Assembly (NCBI GenBank): GCA_031769625.1
Contig: JAUIMM010000126.1
Coordinates: forward strand, 9,120,501-9,184,500
Length of the DNA stretch: 64,000 bases
Direction: 5' to 3'
DNA from: Taudactylus pleione
Lineage: Eukaryota > Chordata > Amphibia > Anura > Myobatrachidae
Under the pieces are notes generated by a model that saw only the letters and a program-made list of their open reading frames with translations, was not told where the DNA came from and made no database searches. The translations under genes and the position numbers were made by a program. Shown here in pieces: positions 1 through 11,841 of this stretch. Position 1 is the first letter of the stretch; the number at the start of each line of letters is the position of its first letter.

Positions 1-436
1 CACAGAATTTACCCTCTGACACCTACATCACCCACTTATAATAGTCCGACTGATGTAGTAGCTTCTGCAGAGCTGTAATGTACAGTGAAAACAAAGCTGT
101 TTCCGGGAAAACAGAGGTTTACTGTTAACCCCTTTTTGATGGTAGTTGTAAACTACTGTAACTTTATATATTATAGCTTTGGTGTACTATTTCAGGAAAG
201 TGTATGACACTGAATACAGAAGTGACAGGGCCATATATTTTAATGGTAAAAGTAAGCTGTGAATCCTAGAAAAACCGATCAATACTACAACATATAAAAA
301 TTACATTTTCTTCAGGCAACAAGCAAAGTAGATACTTACCAAAACAGTCATAGACTCAAGTGTAGAAGTATAACCATATTTCCATTAAGTGTACCTGTTA
401 CCTTTACAAAGTGGAGGCAGTGATTTTCTTGGCTAA
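1..436. other. Unrecognised AT-rich sequence
   Basis: No gene, transposon end or tandem repeat is visible. The stretch ends at the TAA target site of the MITE that follows. Confidence 0.4.
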
Positions 437-917
437 GGGCCTGATTCAGAGGGGATCGCAGTTGTAATCGCACGTAATGAAACTGCGAAAATATGCTAAA
501 GTCTGCCACCGCTCATCCTGCATAGAGACGCCCACTACTGCTGTCTCACATGCGTAATACATGGCAGTCCTGCGTATACATCGGTACCATCAAAGCACAT
601 CGGCCCCTCACGCACAATTACAGCAGCTCCGACCCGTCTCAGAAATTGCAAGTCTCGTCACACGCAGTGAGTACTCCGTTTGAACGCCATCCATGCAATG
701 GCGTTCAAACTGACAGACATGCCTGCGTTTCTGCAACCACTCCCCAGTCACCACCTCCAAATGCTCACGGCTTGTCACTCACTCTGCAATGGATTTCTGT
801 CTGCATGAGTAATCGCAGAACGATCGCCGCACACATGCAGTGAATACGCAGTACGCAACAATCGGCAGATCTGCATACGCAGTTGCAATTGATTGTGATC
901 CATCCTGAATCAGGCCC
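437..917. mobile_element. MITE with GGGCCTGATTCAG ends
   Basis: The left end GGGCCTGATTCAG and the right end CTGAATCAGGCCC are inverted repeats, flanked on both sides by TAA (434-436 and 918-920). The 481-bp interior has no coding capacity. This is one of eleven elements in the window with the same ends and 3-bp duplications. Confidence 0.75.
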
Positions 918-1378
918 TAAATCAATACTTATGAAAAGGCAGCATCAGGCACTTGGTGCCTCAAAGAATTAACCGGCTTACATTGAATTGATAGGATGAA
1001 TTATAATTACTAAGATTACAGTTTATCTTTTCCAAATCTATGACTTTCAACATCTAATAATCGCTACAAATTTCAGTAACTCAGGGAATTGAATAGTGCT
1101 ATGCACTAAAAGTTGTGAAATACCCCCCTTTGGTAGAGAGCTGAACAATTTGGGGATGGGCAGCAGCAGTTTACAGGTAACAGCAGAGGCCACAGACCCA
1201 CCTTTGGACTGCAGTGGAGGAGGGCACAACTGGAATGGTGGTAGTGGCCCCTGAGGGAATTTCTTCGAACTTAAAGGTCATTGAAAATGTTCAACTATGT
1301 AATAAACAGGTTTTTATTTGCAGGTTATTTTAGCTGCTATTGTAGTGATTAATCCTGGTATGGAGAATGCGTTCACCT

Positions 1379-1381
<3 letters not shown>
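918..1381. other. Unrecognised non-coding sequence
   Basis: No convincing ORF, transposon end or repeat was found between the MITE and the TA tract. Confidence 0.35.

Positions 1382-1427
<46 letters not shown>
1382..1427. repeat. (TA)n microsatellite
   Basis: A pure alternating TA tract of about 46 bp. Confidence 0.95.
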
Positions 1428-1429
<2 letters not shown>

Positions 1430-1432
<3 letters not shown>

Positions 1433-3330
1433 AAGTTGTATAGAAAACATGAACTCAAGCAAATATTATAACACTACAAAAACTTTTCTGAGTGAACTTT
1501 CATGATTTGCACTTGGTCTCTCCCTGTCCCATGACAGAATAGACAATGCAGACAACTCTTATACAATATGTAAGCAATAATAAGTTTCTTCATCCCAAAT
1601 AACACTGCATTCAGCACTGCTAAGCACATTATCTGCTTGTCCTCCCTGCAGACACAGCTCTCCACCCTACAGATGTCCTCTGCACAGTGTGTTAGTACAT
1701 AGTGACCCTTCGCTCCACAGCCCATCTGGAGAATGGCAAGATTTCTACACTGCCATTAGCAGCAGGCTGCAGCCCCCAGCAATAAGTCCCCTGTGCCTCT
1801 GACACCTGGATATCCCACATACACGTGGATATGATGCAGTCCTCAGATCTTACATCTGGGCTTATCTCACATGTGCTATTTCCTTAAAGTTGGTTACACG
1901 TGGATATTACCAGGAAATAAGACAAGTGGAACTGATACACTTCTGGGGCCGCATAGGTCGGCCCTATAACATAACCTTCAAATGAGTCGCATATCAAGTT
2001 AAATAGATATAATAAATGAGACACCTCTGTGTAATACCATATAAACAACTATGACAACAGGAAAGATTTGGGGGGTACAAGTGAGGACAGAATGCAGCCA
2101 CATGGCCGCCTGTTGCCCATCACCAGTATAGTATAATCCGTCATATCCTTAAGAGTTTTTAAATGGGCACTTTGTTAATGTCTAAGGTTAGCTAAACTCT
2201 CTAGCACTCATAGCCCGAAAGCATATATAATACATGTCATATGAGTACGAGTGTGATTGCAACACAGCCAGCAAAGTAAACAGAAAGGCGAATGCCAAAT
2301 CGTGCTCCGTCTATTACCCCACAGCAGCAGGCAGAGACTCACAATGAACTTTCCTGGGCAATGTTCACATCAATACTGGCACACGCGGTGCTGCCCACTC
2401 TCTATTACCTCCTGTCCATGGATCTCACGCCAGTTTCCCGTGACGATTCCACAAATCCAAAATAAAAGTGCTGAGGGGAAAGTTCACTGAGGAGCCCCGT
2501 GATGCGAGTTGCACATAATAAGCCGGCCAGCAGCAGAGGATACGTATCAGCCAGTGATCAGCAGCAGCAGCCTGAGTAATGCCATTATGCCACTGGGTGT
2601 TCCATTCACATTCAGCACTGCTCCCCCTGCTGGTGACTGCTGGCACTTCACGCCCTCTAGTGATGTTGGTAACACAACAGGCTCAGGCTTTTCGTGTACT
2701 GTAACTTGTTCGCTGCCAGAGCTCTGTAATTGGGGCTGATAGTGATACATATCCCTGTATGAATTAATAAATTCATTGTACAATACAAAGTACAATCACA
2801 TCTTGTATATACTGTAGCTTATTGGAGTTTAGGTTAATTGGTAATTTAGTTGAGTAGACTAAGTTATATTCATGTTAGAGTGAAAGTACAACAAACATTT
2901 AAATGTGTATATAAAAAAAGAAATATGTACTAAGAAGCTTTTATAAAGTCATCCATGTGAAAATGTGCAAACAAATGCCAGAGTAAAGAAAGTCGTATAG
3001 TCGTGGAAATATGCTCTTTATAAATTAACAGGTAAAGCGGAGATTTAAAGTCTGCTATATATCAGGTATATGTAATGGATTCACATATAAATATGGCAGT
3101 GCAATCTCTGCAGGTTTTTCAATGACTTCACAAAGCTTCAGACATTTTAGCAAAGGTAACCCAACACAGTTGTTCACCCTCCTCAGCTACATATGTTTTG
3201 GGTATTGGGGTAGTTACACTTTTATCAGTTCACAAAAGACTACCAAGGTGTGAGCATGTGCTTCATAAGTCAAATGTTGGTTTATATAAATGTTAATGTG
3301 GAACTCTAGATAAAATGGTGCAGTCCACCG
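1430..3330. other. Unrecognised intergenic sequence
   Basis: Only short ORFs without recognisable domains occur here. About 2250-2740 is somewhat richer in G+C, with AGC-rich runs near 2550, but no exon or promoter could be supported. Confidence 0.35.
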
Positions 3331-3331
3331 A

Positions 3332-3620
3332 TGAAGTCCCTCCCTAGGTAGAAACATGGCAGAGTCTCTCCCTAGGAGGAAGCATGGCAGAGTCACTCCC
3401 TAGGTAGAAGCATGGGAGAGTCACTCCCTAGGAGGAAGCATGCCAGAGTCCCTCCCTAGGTAGAAGCATGCCAGAGTCCCTCCCTAGGTAGAAGCATGGG
3501 ATAGTCCCTCCCTAGGTAGAAGCATGGCAGAGTCCCTCCCTAGGTAGAGGCATGGCAGAGTCCCTCCCTAGGTAGAAGCATGGCAGAATCACTTCCTAGG
3601 TAGAAGCATGGCAGAGTCTC
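3332..3620. repeat. 28-bp minisatellite
   Basis: About ten units containing CCCTAGG and AAGCATGG recur every 28 bp. CCTAGG starts at 3343, 3371, 3399, 3427, 3455, 3483, 3511, 3539 and 3567. Point differences between units show it is not very recent. Confidence 0.9.
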
Positions 3621-3639
3621 TCCCCTCGTTCTGAAGTGA

Positions 3640-4540
3640 AGCAGCCATGTAACCTTAAATCAGCAGAGATTGGACACTGAAATGGCATCAGACCAATGCA
3701 ATCAAAGGCCACTTTGATTGTACGCTTCTCAGTAAAAGGGCAGCTTGAGTTTCAGCAGAAATTCTGAGTACATCTTTAAGTCCACTGTCTGAGTTCCTGA
3801 ATTTTCTCTGAAATGTTTTAAACTACTTTGCTGGATGCAACATGTTTAAACGGAGGCACTGGCATATATACTGTTCCAGAGGTGCAGGGCCTGTAGAGAA
3901 CATGCATACCTCTCCACACCACACTAGCTATGTAGCAAATGACGGGCCAGCTTGTCAGAGTTTGGTCCTGATAGCTAACATCATATTCTATGTACAGAGC
4001 AACGTCACAGAGGGATCATAAGCTTCTATGCACCCCCCCCCAGCTGTGAATTCGCACAATAATACAACTCATACTATACCTGGACCACCCATTTTACTCT
4101 GAAAGTGGGCGGCATGTGGGAGACTGGCCCATTATCTTGGGGACCAACAAAATTCAGGATGCTCCTGGACATTCTGGGAGAGTTGGTACTGTAAGTATTA
4201 TTTGGATAGAACTAGAGCAAAGATTAGGATCAGTTTAGAGATTTGGGTGTAAATTTACTAAAGGTTGTACTGGGCGATTTTTAGTTAGTTTTGCAAACCA
4301 ACCATTTCTAAAGGCAAAACCGATGGAAAACTGACCAAAAAGCCGACTGTAGAACATCAGACTAAAAATCTATTTTTTTTTTTATGTAGACAAGAATAGT
4401 ATCCGCAGATATACTAATGGTCGGTTTTAAAAACCACCAAAAACTGACTGTAAATTAACAGGAAACACACCCAAACAATAGACCTGCCTGTTGCAGACGA
4501 GTTTGGGAGAAGCCCAGATATTGAACTGAACAACATTATG
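3640..4540. other. Mostly unrecognised; possible degenerate MITE
   Basis: No genes are seen. From about 4244 the text TAAATTTACTAAAGG resembles the ends of the TTTACTAAG MITEs found elsewhere, followed by short self-complementary pieces. No matching right end was confirmed. Confidence 0.3.
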
Positions 4541-4544
4541 GAAT

Positions 4545-4776
4545 ATATTTACTAAACGTTGGCTTTGGTTCTAAACCAAAACTGACAGTTACCGATGGAC
4601 AACGCTGACTTTTTGCAGTAAAAAAAACAACTATTTGTCATGCATCCAGTTTCAGCTTCAATTGAAACCTGACGATTGATAAATAGTATTTTTTTTACCG
4701 CAATAAGCAGGCAATGTCCACCGGTAACTGTCGGTTTTGGTTTAGAATCAAAACCGATGGTTAGCAATTTTACCCC
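4545..4776. mobile_element. Hairpin MITE, TTTACTAAAC type
   Basis: The two halves are inverted copies. TTGGTTCTAAACCAAAACTG near 4566-4585 is answered by AACTGTCGGTTTTGG near 4727-4741, and CAGTTACCG by CGGTAACTG. The whole segment would fold into one long stem. The ends TATTTACTAAAC and AATTTTACCCC are approximate and no clean target duplication was seen. Confidence 0.55.
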
Positions 4777-5627
4777 TTAGGGGCCTATTTACCAAACTTT
4801 TTTTTCCCAGAAAATTATATAAAAACTGCAGTTTTTGCTTAATTGTGTAAACTGTTGCTATGTACTAATGGCACAATGCAGGAGAAATCTCTGGCAGAGT
4901 GCTAATTAGCACTGCAAATCACAGTCCCCATTATTATCAATGGGAACTACAATCTGATCCTAAGTACCAAACTCCAAAAAGCAAAACTTCAGAGTTTGGC
5001 CCTGTTGGTTTACACTATCTTAAGATGGTGTAAACTGCTTTAAGCCTATGGAGGCTAATGAGCAAAAGAGAGATCTTCTGATCTCTCTCTGGCAGCCTCC
5101 AGCCGATGGCGGCAACTGACACCGTGAAAGGCTTCAACAAAATGCTGGGGATATGACTCACAGGTACAGTGGTTACAGCAACTGCTGTCCCTACGAGTTC
5201 CTCATTGTACATAGCAGGAATATTTTTATTAAAATATCCGCTGCAATACGGATGCTTAATACTCATGGCAGTTCCATGATTATTAATACATAGGTCCCTT
5301 AATGTTATCCATTTCAATACCTGAGCTCCCAGGTAGTAGACTGAGTAGCTTAATTTAAGCAGAAAATTAATTGAGTTACTCTGTGATACCCAGGCAGCCC
5401 TGTGTGCTAAGTCAGCCACAGTTGCTGCCACTTTGACTGCCTGTATAAAGATTAGCAACCATCTCTGTGGCTGAACCGCCCCTATGCATAGTTAGTTTCA
5501 TAGTCATCATCATTGTCAGTGCGTTATTGCACAAGCCCTATACTTGGTGCAAAAGATATTCTGAAAAATGTATATTTAAGCATATGCACAACACTGCATA
5601 ACCTGCAATTCTGCAGACACACTCTTA
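4777..5627. other. Unrecognised; contains a 147-codon open frame
   Basis: It starts with TTAGGGGCCTATTTACC, a MITE-like left end whose partner was not found. A reverse-strand frame at 5015-5458 is open for 147 codons, but it shows no domain, signal peptide or low-complexity signature that I recognise. Such a length can occur by chance, so it is not called a gene. Confidence 0.3.
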
Positions 5628-5934
5628 AGGTGCCCACACATACCTATCTGCCCACGATCAACCAATGTGTACGATTTGTGTACGATTTCCCTTGAAACTC
5701 TCCCCGGCAGCTTTGCACACAATCTGCACACGATTTGTACACTATTTGGTGTCCAATCTTCAAACGATCTCTCCTGCATCCAGACTTTCACAGTACATTG
5801 CCTCCTAGATTGTCAGATCTGCCCTACTGCACGGCAGACCTGAAGATGCGATGCGCGACCAGCGGGGATATTTTACACGATCTGTCGTTCCAATGTGTCG
5901 GAATCGTAAAATATCACTATGTGTGTGGGCACCT
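5628..5934. mobile_element. Harbinger-type MITE
   Basis: The ends AGGTGCCCACACATA and GTGTGTGGGCACCT are inverted repeats flanked by TTA on both sides (5625-5627, 5935-5937), the target duplication of PIF/Harbinger elements. Subterminal text CGATTTCCCTTGAA followed by CTCCCCGGCA near 5684 also occurs near 18147 inside the coding Harbinger of this window. The right subterminal ACCTGAAGAT has a counterpart near 27257. This 307-bp element is therefore probably a deletion derivative of that family. Confidence 0.85.
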
Positions 5935-5952
5935 TTACTGTTCTTAACCTAT

Positions 5953-6029
5953 GGGGCAGATGTAATAAATCTGCATTTTTGCCAAATCAGAACCTAACAT
6001 TTAATAAGCCAAACCTATTACATTTGCCC
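5953..6029. repeat. Short inverted-repeat element
   Basis: GGGGCAGATGTAATAA at the left and TATTACATTTGCCC at the right are inverted copies, giving a 77-bp MITE-like unit. No clear target duplication was seen. Confidence 0.35.
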
Positions 6030-6412
6030 TAGTGTATGCACCCTCAGTTACACCTACTCAGACACAATTGTTGATGAGTATGACTCTGCCCATACTTGCA
6101 TATGCTTGGAATGTGGATGTGGAATGTGAAGCAAAAACAGCGCTCCTGACTCTGCAGTTAATTAAATAATACAGTGCCACCTTACAGCACAGAAATATTC
6201 AACAGACATAAATAAAGGCTATATATAATACTTTCAGAGCTGGGTCTCTTTTCCTTCTTATTTTTTCTTCAATTTGTTGCCAAATGTTTCATATACATAA
6301 AAAACACAAAACAAGTAAATCTCACATAGTTGTAGTATATGGTAACATTGTTTTGGAAAAGTCTGTAAAAGAATCGTAGTCAAGTGTGCATCTGCTTCCT
6401 TATCTACTGTAT

Positions 6413-6901
6413 GAAACGGTTCCCATACTGGGTGCCACGAGACACTTGCAGGGGTGCAACGGGTTAGTGATCCAGGACCCAATGAAATCATTTATGATCC
6501 GTGTGTTAGGCTAAACCAGAGCTGGTGGCTGCTTATCATAAAATATGTGCACAAGCACAACCCTGTCCACCACCACATAACTGAACCTAAGGTGAGCACA
6601 ATATTCTAAGGGGTCTATTTACTAAGCTGTGTTAGGAGATAAAGTGAACGGTGATAAGGTACCAGCCAATCAGCTCCTAACTGCCATGTCACAGGCTGTG
6701 CTTGAAAAATGGCAGTTGGGAGCTGATTGGCTGGCACCTTATCACCGATCACTTTATCTCCTAACACAGTTTAGTAAATAGACCCCTAAATGTATACATT
6801 TTTGATAAATTTCTCAATATGAAACTTTTGCCCTAGGAATACCGTGAAAAAAATGCTGACAATCTAGGGCGCCGAGATTCAAGAAAGTTTCGGAACCACT
6901 G
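6413..6901. mobile_element. Non-autonomous hAT element, split by a MITE
   Basis: Read from the right, the end is CAGTGGTTCCGAAAC followed by a segment typical of vertebrate hAT termini. The left end GAAACGGTTCCCATAC is its degenerate inverted partner. No 8-bp target duplication could be matched, so the insertion is old or the left boundary is off by a few bases. A 177-bp MITE sits inside. Confidence 0.5.
6610..6786. mobile_element. MITE, GGGGTCTATTTACTAAG type
   Basis: GGGGTCTATTTACTAAG and TTTAGTAAATAGACCCC are inverted ends with TAA on both sides (6607-6609, 6787-6789). The interior is almost entirely palindromic, with AGCCAATCAGCTCCTAACTG mirrored by the right half. Related copies lie at 8729, 10503, 27503 and 41541. 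Confidence 0.85.
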
Positions 6902-7195
6902 GCCTAAGGAAATCTAGCAGTAGATGTATAGTTTGCCTATCAGGATGGTAATGATAGGTTTTCTTCCCCAAATATACCAGAATATTATCCAAACAAGGTC
7001 GCATGTGAAATAAAATATAAAAAGGGGATGTTACATAATAGTTACATAATACCATCAGGTTAAAAAGACAGTACTTAATATGATATTGGATATAAAATAT
7101 ACATCAAATATGTGGCATATATATAAATTACACACGAGAGTTGTTACAAGATGGCCATTTATTACTAACTTCCTACTGGATGGCAGCAGATATGA

Positions 7196-7545
7196 GTCAG
7201 ATCACTCACAAAACACAAAGGACGGGATGCATGACACATCGCATTTTACATGTGATGCATCCCACCATCATAGCATGCATGCCAGCGTAATTAACGCTGG
7301 CATGCATGAATAAAATTGCAAAGGACAACTCTCCTGGTAAGAGCTGTCCTTTGCGATATAAGGACTTCTGGGTTTATGACCCAGAAGTCCTTCTGCGCAT
7401 GGGTCGTGTGATGCACACGCCATGGGGGATGCTGGGAGGGATCCGATTAGATCCCTCTCACAGCACTTTGTGAATAGACTTCTATTGGCCAACGCCATCC
7501 AAAGATGACCTTGCCCACTGCATCCAAGCCCCGAAATGTATTGCA
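7196..7545. repeat. Chain-of-hairpins repeat
   Basis: Successive short inverted repeats stand next to each other: 7224-7263 (GGGATGCATGACACA stem), 7274-7308 (15-bp arms CATGCATGCCAGCGT), 7318-7354 (GCAAAGGACAACTC stem) and 7360-7392 (AAGGACTTCTGGGT stem). Weaker ones follow near 7396-7426 and 7436-7460. The outer boundaries of the element were not determined and no transposon family could be assigned. Confidence 0.6.
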
Positions 7546-7559
7546 TTCTGGAGCTTGGG

Positions 7560-8215
7560 GCATATGCGGAAAGAGGCCAATCTTCTGAATACTGAAGTAA
7601 AAATATATGGGTTCGGGATATGTCGCTCCTTGGGGGGGTAAGATAGAAAAATATCTAGCAGCCTAAAACCATTTGTGTCCTTTCACCATTCAGGACCAAA
7701 CAGTATAAGGGAAAATGTGTGTGATTGGTTTTATTGCGCTAACCCGTTAGTGTAGAGATAGTCAAATGTCTACTGGTGTATATAACATGGGTATAGGAAC
7801 ACATAAGACAAATATGGTAATTTATTTATTTACTAAGGAAATACCCTCTATGAGGGAATAAAAACAATATAACTCCATAAAACATACATAAATACAGATT
7901 GCGCTTATATAAGGGAATAAAATACATATAATAATATAGCAGCAAAGGTCAAAATTACCCTATTTAGAGGGAATTAAATAAATCAACAAACACTGAATAA
8001 AACTTGAATGGTCAGTGCAAATAAGCAAAAAAATGGTTCATACCATCAGAAAAAACTTGGGGCCTCTTGACCATCCGGACCTAGGAACTCCGAATGATAA
8101 TAACAAGAGGGTAGAGATGGGGGCCCCAATACTTTTATGAAGTAAATCAATTCCAGGATTCACACGATACACAGCTCTCAACGCGTTTCGACCCCACCTG
8201 GGTCTTTATCAAGAC
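7560..8215 (-). mobile_element. Possible PLE terminal-repeat fragment
   Basis: Its right edge carries, on the minus strand, CTTGATAAAGACCC followed by GGGTCGAAACGCGTTGAG (8176-8212). This motif recurs near the PLEs of this window. The rest is AT-rich and non-coding. The assignment rests on the motif alone. Confidence 0.35.
8176..8212 (-). ncRNA. Hammerhead-like motif
   Basis: The minus strand reads CTTGATAAAG, then a stem GACCC/GGGTC, then GAAACG. This resembles the hammerhead core (CUGAUGA, stem II, GAAA), but TTGATAA departs from the core at important positions. Self-cleavage is therefore doubtful for this copy. Confidence 0.35.
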
Positions 8216-8728
8216 ATGTGTATAGTGTGACATTTTTGGATGTCTGACAGCAAAAACTGAAATGGTGCATACCGCCCCAAAAGAGAACCCAGGTCTGTAA
8301 AGCACTAGTAGTATAAATCTATAATGGGTGTATAGGGGATCACACCTGCACCCATAGACAATACTTACCTGTCTGACGATGCCGTATAAATCACTGGGAA
8401 ATGTTGGGGATGCCACTCTCTTGAAGATCTGCGCATGCACAGAAGAGTGATCACTGGGAAAATTCGCTGGCATGGATACCACGCACGGGGATCGGGGTAG
8501 TGGTAGTGGCGCATGCACAGACATCTTCTCATTGTATTTTTTGTAAAATATACCATGAGAAGTGTGCGAAGAGGATTCGCAGGGACAAAGCTTTATGGCA
8601 ATGCAAATTTAGTCGAAAATATCACACTACAAACGCATTTTAAATGAGGATTGTAGTAAATAGGCGCCATAGACTCTTCCTTCATCCATTTGTTCAGGGT
8701 TTGCATAGAGATTACTTTGGAACACCTA
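8216..8728. other. No recognised gene; short inverted pair
   Basis: A pair GAAGATCTGCGCATGCACAG near 8424 and TGCGCATGCACAGACATCTTC near 8507 is only loosely symmetrical. Nothing else is recognised. Confidence 0.3.
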
Positions 8729-8903
8729 GGGGTCAATTTACTAAGACGGGAGTTCTATTTAAGAAGTGATGTTGCCCATAGCAACCAATCAGATTATACT
8801 TCTCATTTATCTAGCACCTTCTAGAAGATAATACCTAGAAACTGATTGGTTGCTATGGGCAACATCACTTCTTAATAGAACTGCCATCTTGTAAATTTAC
8901 CCC
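8729..8903. mobile_element. MITE, GGGGTCAATTTACTAAG type
   Basis: The ends GGGGTCAATTTACTAAG and TTGTAAATTTACCCC are inverted and flanked by CTA on both sides (8726-8728, 8904-8906). Inside, GTGATGTTGCCCATAGCAAC is mirrored by the right half. It is a 175-bp near-palindrome with no coding capacity. Confidence 0.8.
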
Positions 8904-9587
8904 CTAGTATGAATTTCAAAGGAAGGAGGGGTGGAAATACTAGAAACAATGGAGGCCTCTGGGCACCAGCCATAAAGGGGCACCTTGGCCTCCTGCTTTG
9001 CTCAAGGTTCTGCTTTATGCATCCCAGAGCAGGAATAAGAAAGGAGTCCAGGGGACATGTTCCATGGTCCACTCTCTCCCAGGTGTCACACAATGTATTA
9101 TGCTCCCAACCTAGGGACAGATCTCCAGCACAGGAACTGTATCAATGTGCATAATAGGTGCAGGAGTGCATGGCCCCTCTCTCTCTTGTTGGCTCTTCCT
9201 CCTGCTGCCTCTGATGTTGCTATGAGACTGCAGCAAATAGTTGAACAGAAGTCCCTGATCAGCTACAGGTAGTGTTTGCGTGCTGGGGTGTTGGTAATTA
9301 ATTGGAGGTGGGGTATGTTTTTGGTTGCTAATGGGACTGGGTGTGAGGAGTGAATGTAAGCTGAGGGGGTACCAACAACTATCTTGCCTGTGGGCTCCTG
9401 GAATGAACAGGAAGACCAATCTGCAGAAACAACTGAACAGCAACAGACAGAAGTCTGCAAACCTATGTGTTAAACCAACTGTAGAGAGCAAAGCCTGCTT
9501 GATATTTGATGTGTTTTTAGATAAATACATACTAATTCTGATGTAACAACTAATCTCTAACATCACAGAAAATGTAGTAAGCTTATG
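8904..9587. other. Unrecognised non-coding sequence
   Basis: Several overlapping short frames occur, none with recognisable similarity. No repeat structure is seen. Confidence 0.3.
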
Positions 9588-9595
9588 CACACAAT

Positions 9596-10471
9596 CAGGG
9601 CACTATATATTGGGCATTATATATTGGGCACTGCATAAGGGGCATTACTAGGGGCACTGTATAAGGGGCACTATATATTTGGCACTGCATAAGGGGTACT
9701 GCTGGGGGCACTATATTGGGCACTACTGTGGGCACTGCAAAAGGGGTACGACTGGGGGCACTGCATACGGGGTATTACTGTGGGCACTGTATAAGGGGAA
9801 CTATATATTGGGCATTACTAGGGACACTGCATAAGGGGTACTACTGGGGGCAAAGTATAAGGGGCACTATATATTGGGCACTTCAGAAGGGGCACTATAT
9901 AAGGGGCATTACTTAGGGCACTGCATAAGGGGCACTATATATTGGGTACTCTGTATAAAGGGCACTATATAAGGAGCACTACTGGGGGCACTGCATAAGG
10001 GGCACTACTGGGCACTATATAAGGGGCACTGTATATTGGGCACTACTGGGGGCACTGTATATTGAGCACTACTGGGGGTACTATATATTGGGCACTGCCT
10101 AAGGGGCATTAATGGGGGCACTGCATAAGGGCACTGCATAATGAGCACTACAACAGGGGGCATTGTATAAATGCACTACTACTGGGAGCACTGCCTAAGG
10201 GGCACTGCTACTGGGGACATTGCATAAGGGGCACTACTACAGTGGGCATTGCATAAGGGGCACTACTACTGGGGGGCATTAAGGTGCATATGGAATGGAA
10301 AGGAATGTTCTCAGAGTGACGAGAAATGGTGGTGTGTCATGTTGACACACCCCCATTTTTCAGTGAGCACACCCCTTGTGGCATGTGGTTACGCCCTCTT
10401 TTCCGGCACGGACGCCTTCGGCTCCATTTTTCATCTTGCTCTGGGCTCCAAATACCCTAGTTACGCCACTG
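9596..10471. mobile_element. Non-autonomous hAT with internal minisatellite
   Basis: A perfect 8-bp duplication CACACAAT flanks the element (9588-9595, 10472-10479). The right end read inward is CAGTGGCGTAACTAGG, a typical hAT terminus; the left end is CAGGGCACTA. About 690 bp of the 876 bp is a degenerate tandem array, leaving only about 180 bp of unique right-end sequence. No transposase remains. Confidence 0.85.
9597..10285. repeat. GGGGCACT minisatellite inside the hAT
   Basis: Degenerate units of about 17-40 bp combine GGGGCACTGCATAAG, GGGCACTACTGGG and ACTATATATTGGGCA. The same unit in reverse orientation forms the array at 46230-46930 inside another hAT element. Confidence 0.85.
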
Positions 10472-10502
10472 CACACAATTGATGCAGATTAGGGGGTATT
10501 TA

Positions 10503-10796
10503 GGGGTCTATCGGGCAGATGTACCAAGCCTTGGAAAGTGAATAATTGGAGAGTGATAGGAGCTGCTTGGTTGGTAGTTTATCACTCTCCAATTTATCAC
10601 TTTCCAGAGCTTAGTACCTCTCCCCCATGTGATAAAACTCGTTGTTTATGATAAATGGTGCTCCAGCCAATCAGCTCCTAACTGTCATTTTTCAAACAGA
10701 TGACATTTGGGAGCCGATTGGCTGGAGCACAATTATCATATGCAACAAGTTTTATCACTCGTTGTGAATGATAAAACTCATTGATAAATGAGGCCC
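10503..10796. mobile_element. MITE split by a smaller MITE
   Basis: The outer ends are GGGGTCTATC at 10503 and TGATAAATGAGGCCC ending at 10796. The outer interior is palindromic around AGCCAATCAGCTCCTAACTG. A second palindromic unit (GGGCAGATGTACCAAGC to GCTTAGTACCTCTCCCCC, 10513-10626) sits immediately inside the left end. Target duplications are imperfect (TTA/TAA outside, ATC/ATG inside). Confidence 0.6.
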
Positions 10797-11065
10797 TAAT
10801 TTATGATAAATAAATTGAGCATAACAAGTGCCCCCTACACTGGGGAAGTATAATAATTTTCTGGATTAAAGGCAGAACCTGGCTGGGCCATCATAACCAC
10901 CATAAATCAGGGCCAGAAGCCACCCGACCAGTAACAGTGGTGTTTAGTATTGCAAATATTTGTTATTGGGAATCAATTGAGTTTGAGAAATAGGTGCACC
11001 TATTTCATGCTGTTGTTCCAGCTAGTGTAGTAGAAGATATAACATAACAAGTTATACAGAGTTCT
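10797..11065. other. Unrecognised non-coding sequence
   Basis: No ORF or repeat could be supported. Confidence 0.3.
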
Positions 11066-11068
11066 ATA

Positions 11069-11532
11069 GGACCTGATTGATAGTTGTACCATATTGACTG
11101 CCACTGCCTCTTAGGACGTTGCGGCTGTGCAATACTAAGGCCGCAGGAGGCTTCTAAGAACAAAAGACGCCTCCTGCCAGCATCACAGATCCTAAGACGC
11201 AGCATCGGATCACCATCGGCCATATAAATAACTTTAAGCTTACGCACACTGGCCGCTGGAACTCCTCTGCTGGGGCCAGAAAATCTGCATCAGAAGACGC
11301 AGACCCTGGTCACGGCATGACTACAAAATGGGGTCAACACCCTGTTTCGTTAAACAGACCACTTCCCTGCCCCTGCCCCCGAACAAACATGCTGCAGCCC
11401 TGGGGACATTGCAAGCAATCACGCACACACTGATCAGCACATGCGCAGTACAGATCTTTCGCATTTGCAGATCAATAACCATTGGAGATGTACGGAAACT
11501 ATCGAGTTTGCATACATCTCTGATTCAGGCCC
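11069..11532. mobile_element. MITE, GGGCCTGATTCAG family, diverged left end
   Basis: The left end GGACCTGATTGATAG pairs with the right end CTGATTCAGGCCC. ATA flanks both sides (11066-11068, 11533-11535). The 464-bp interior is non-coding. Confidence 0.6.
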
Positions 11533-11841
11533 ATAGACAGGTTATTTAGGTTATGACAGGTGTGGATGGGCAAGCATTTTTGGCCAAACATGTATTAAGA
11601 ATCATACTTATACTCCATGTTAATTGTACAGTTTATTGAAATTATTTTTGACTATCAGTATTCTTAGTGCTAAGAGTGTGCACCTACATTTTCGTTTGCC
11701 TTCAAGGTTATATATCCTGTAAGTTTTCCTTTTTATTTTGCATTGTATACATGCATTATCTATTTTTATTGTAACAGTTTGTACGTGTTTTCTTTATTAG
11801 TCTGTTCCTGTATTTTTGGAGCTCAAAAATTGATTAAGCAC

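Noticed and set aside
5015..5458. 147-codon minus-strand frame as a gene
   Set aside because: No domain, no recognisable start context and no splice structure; such a length can occur by chance.
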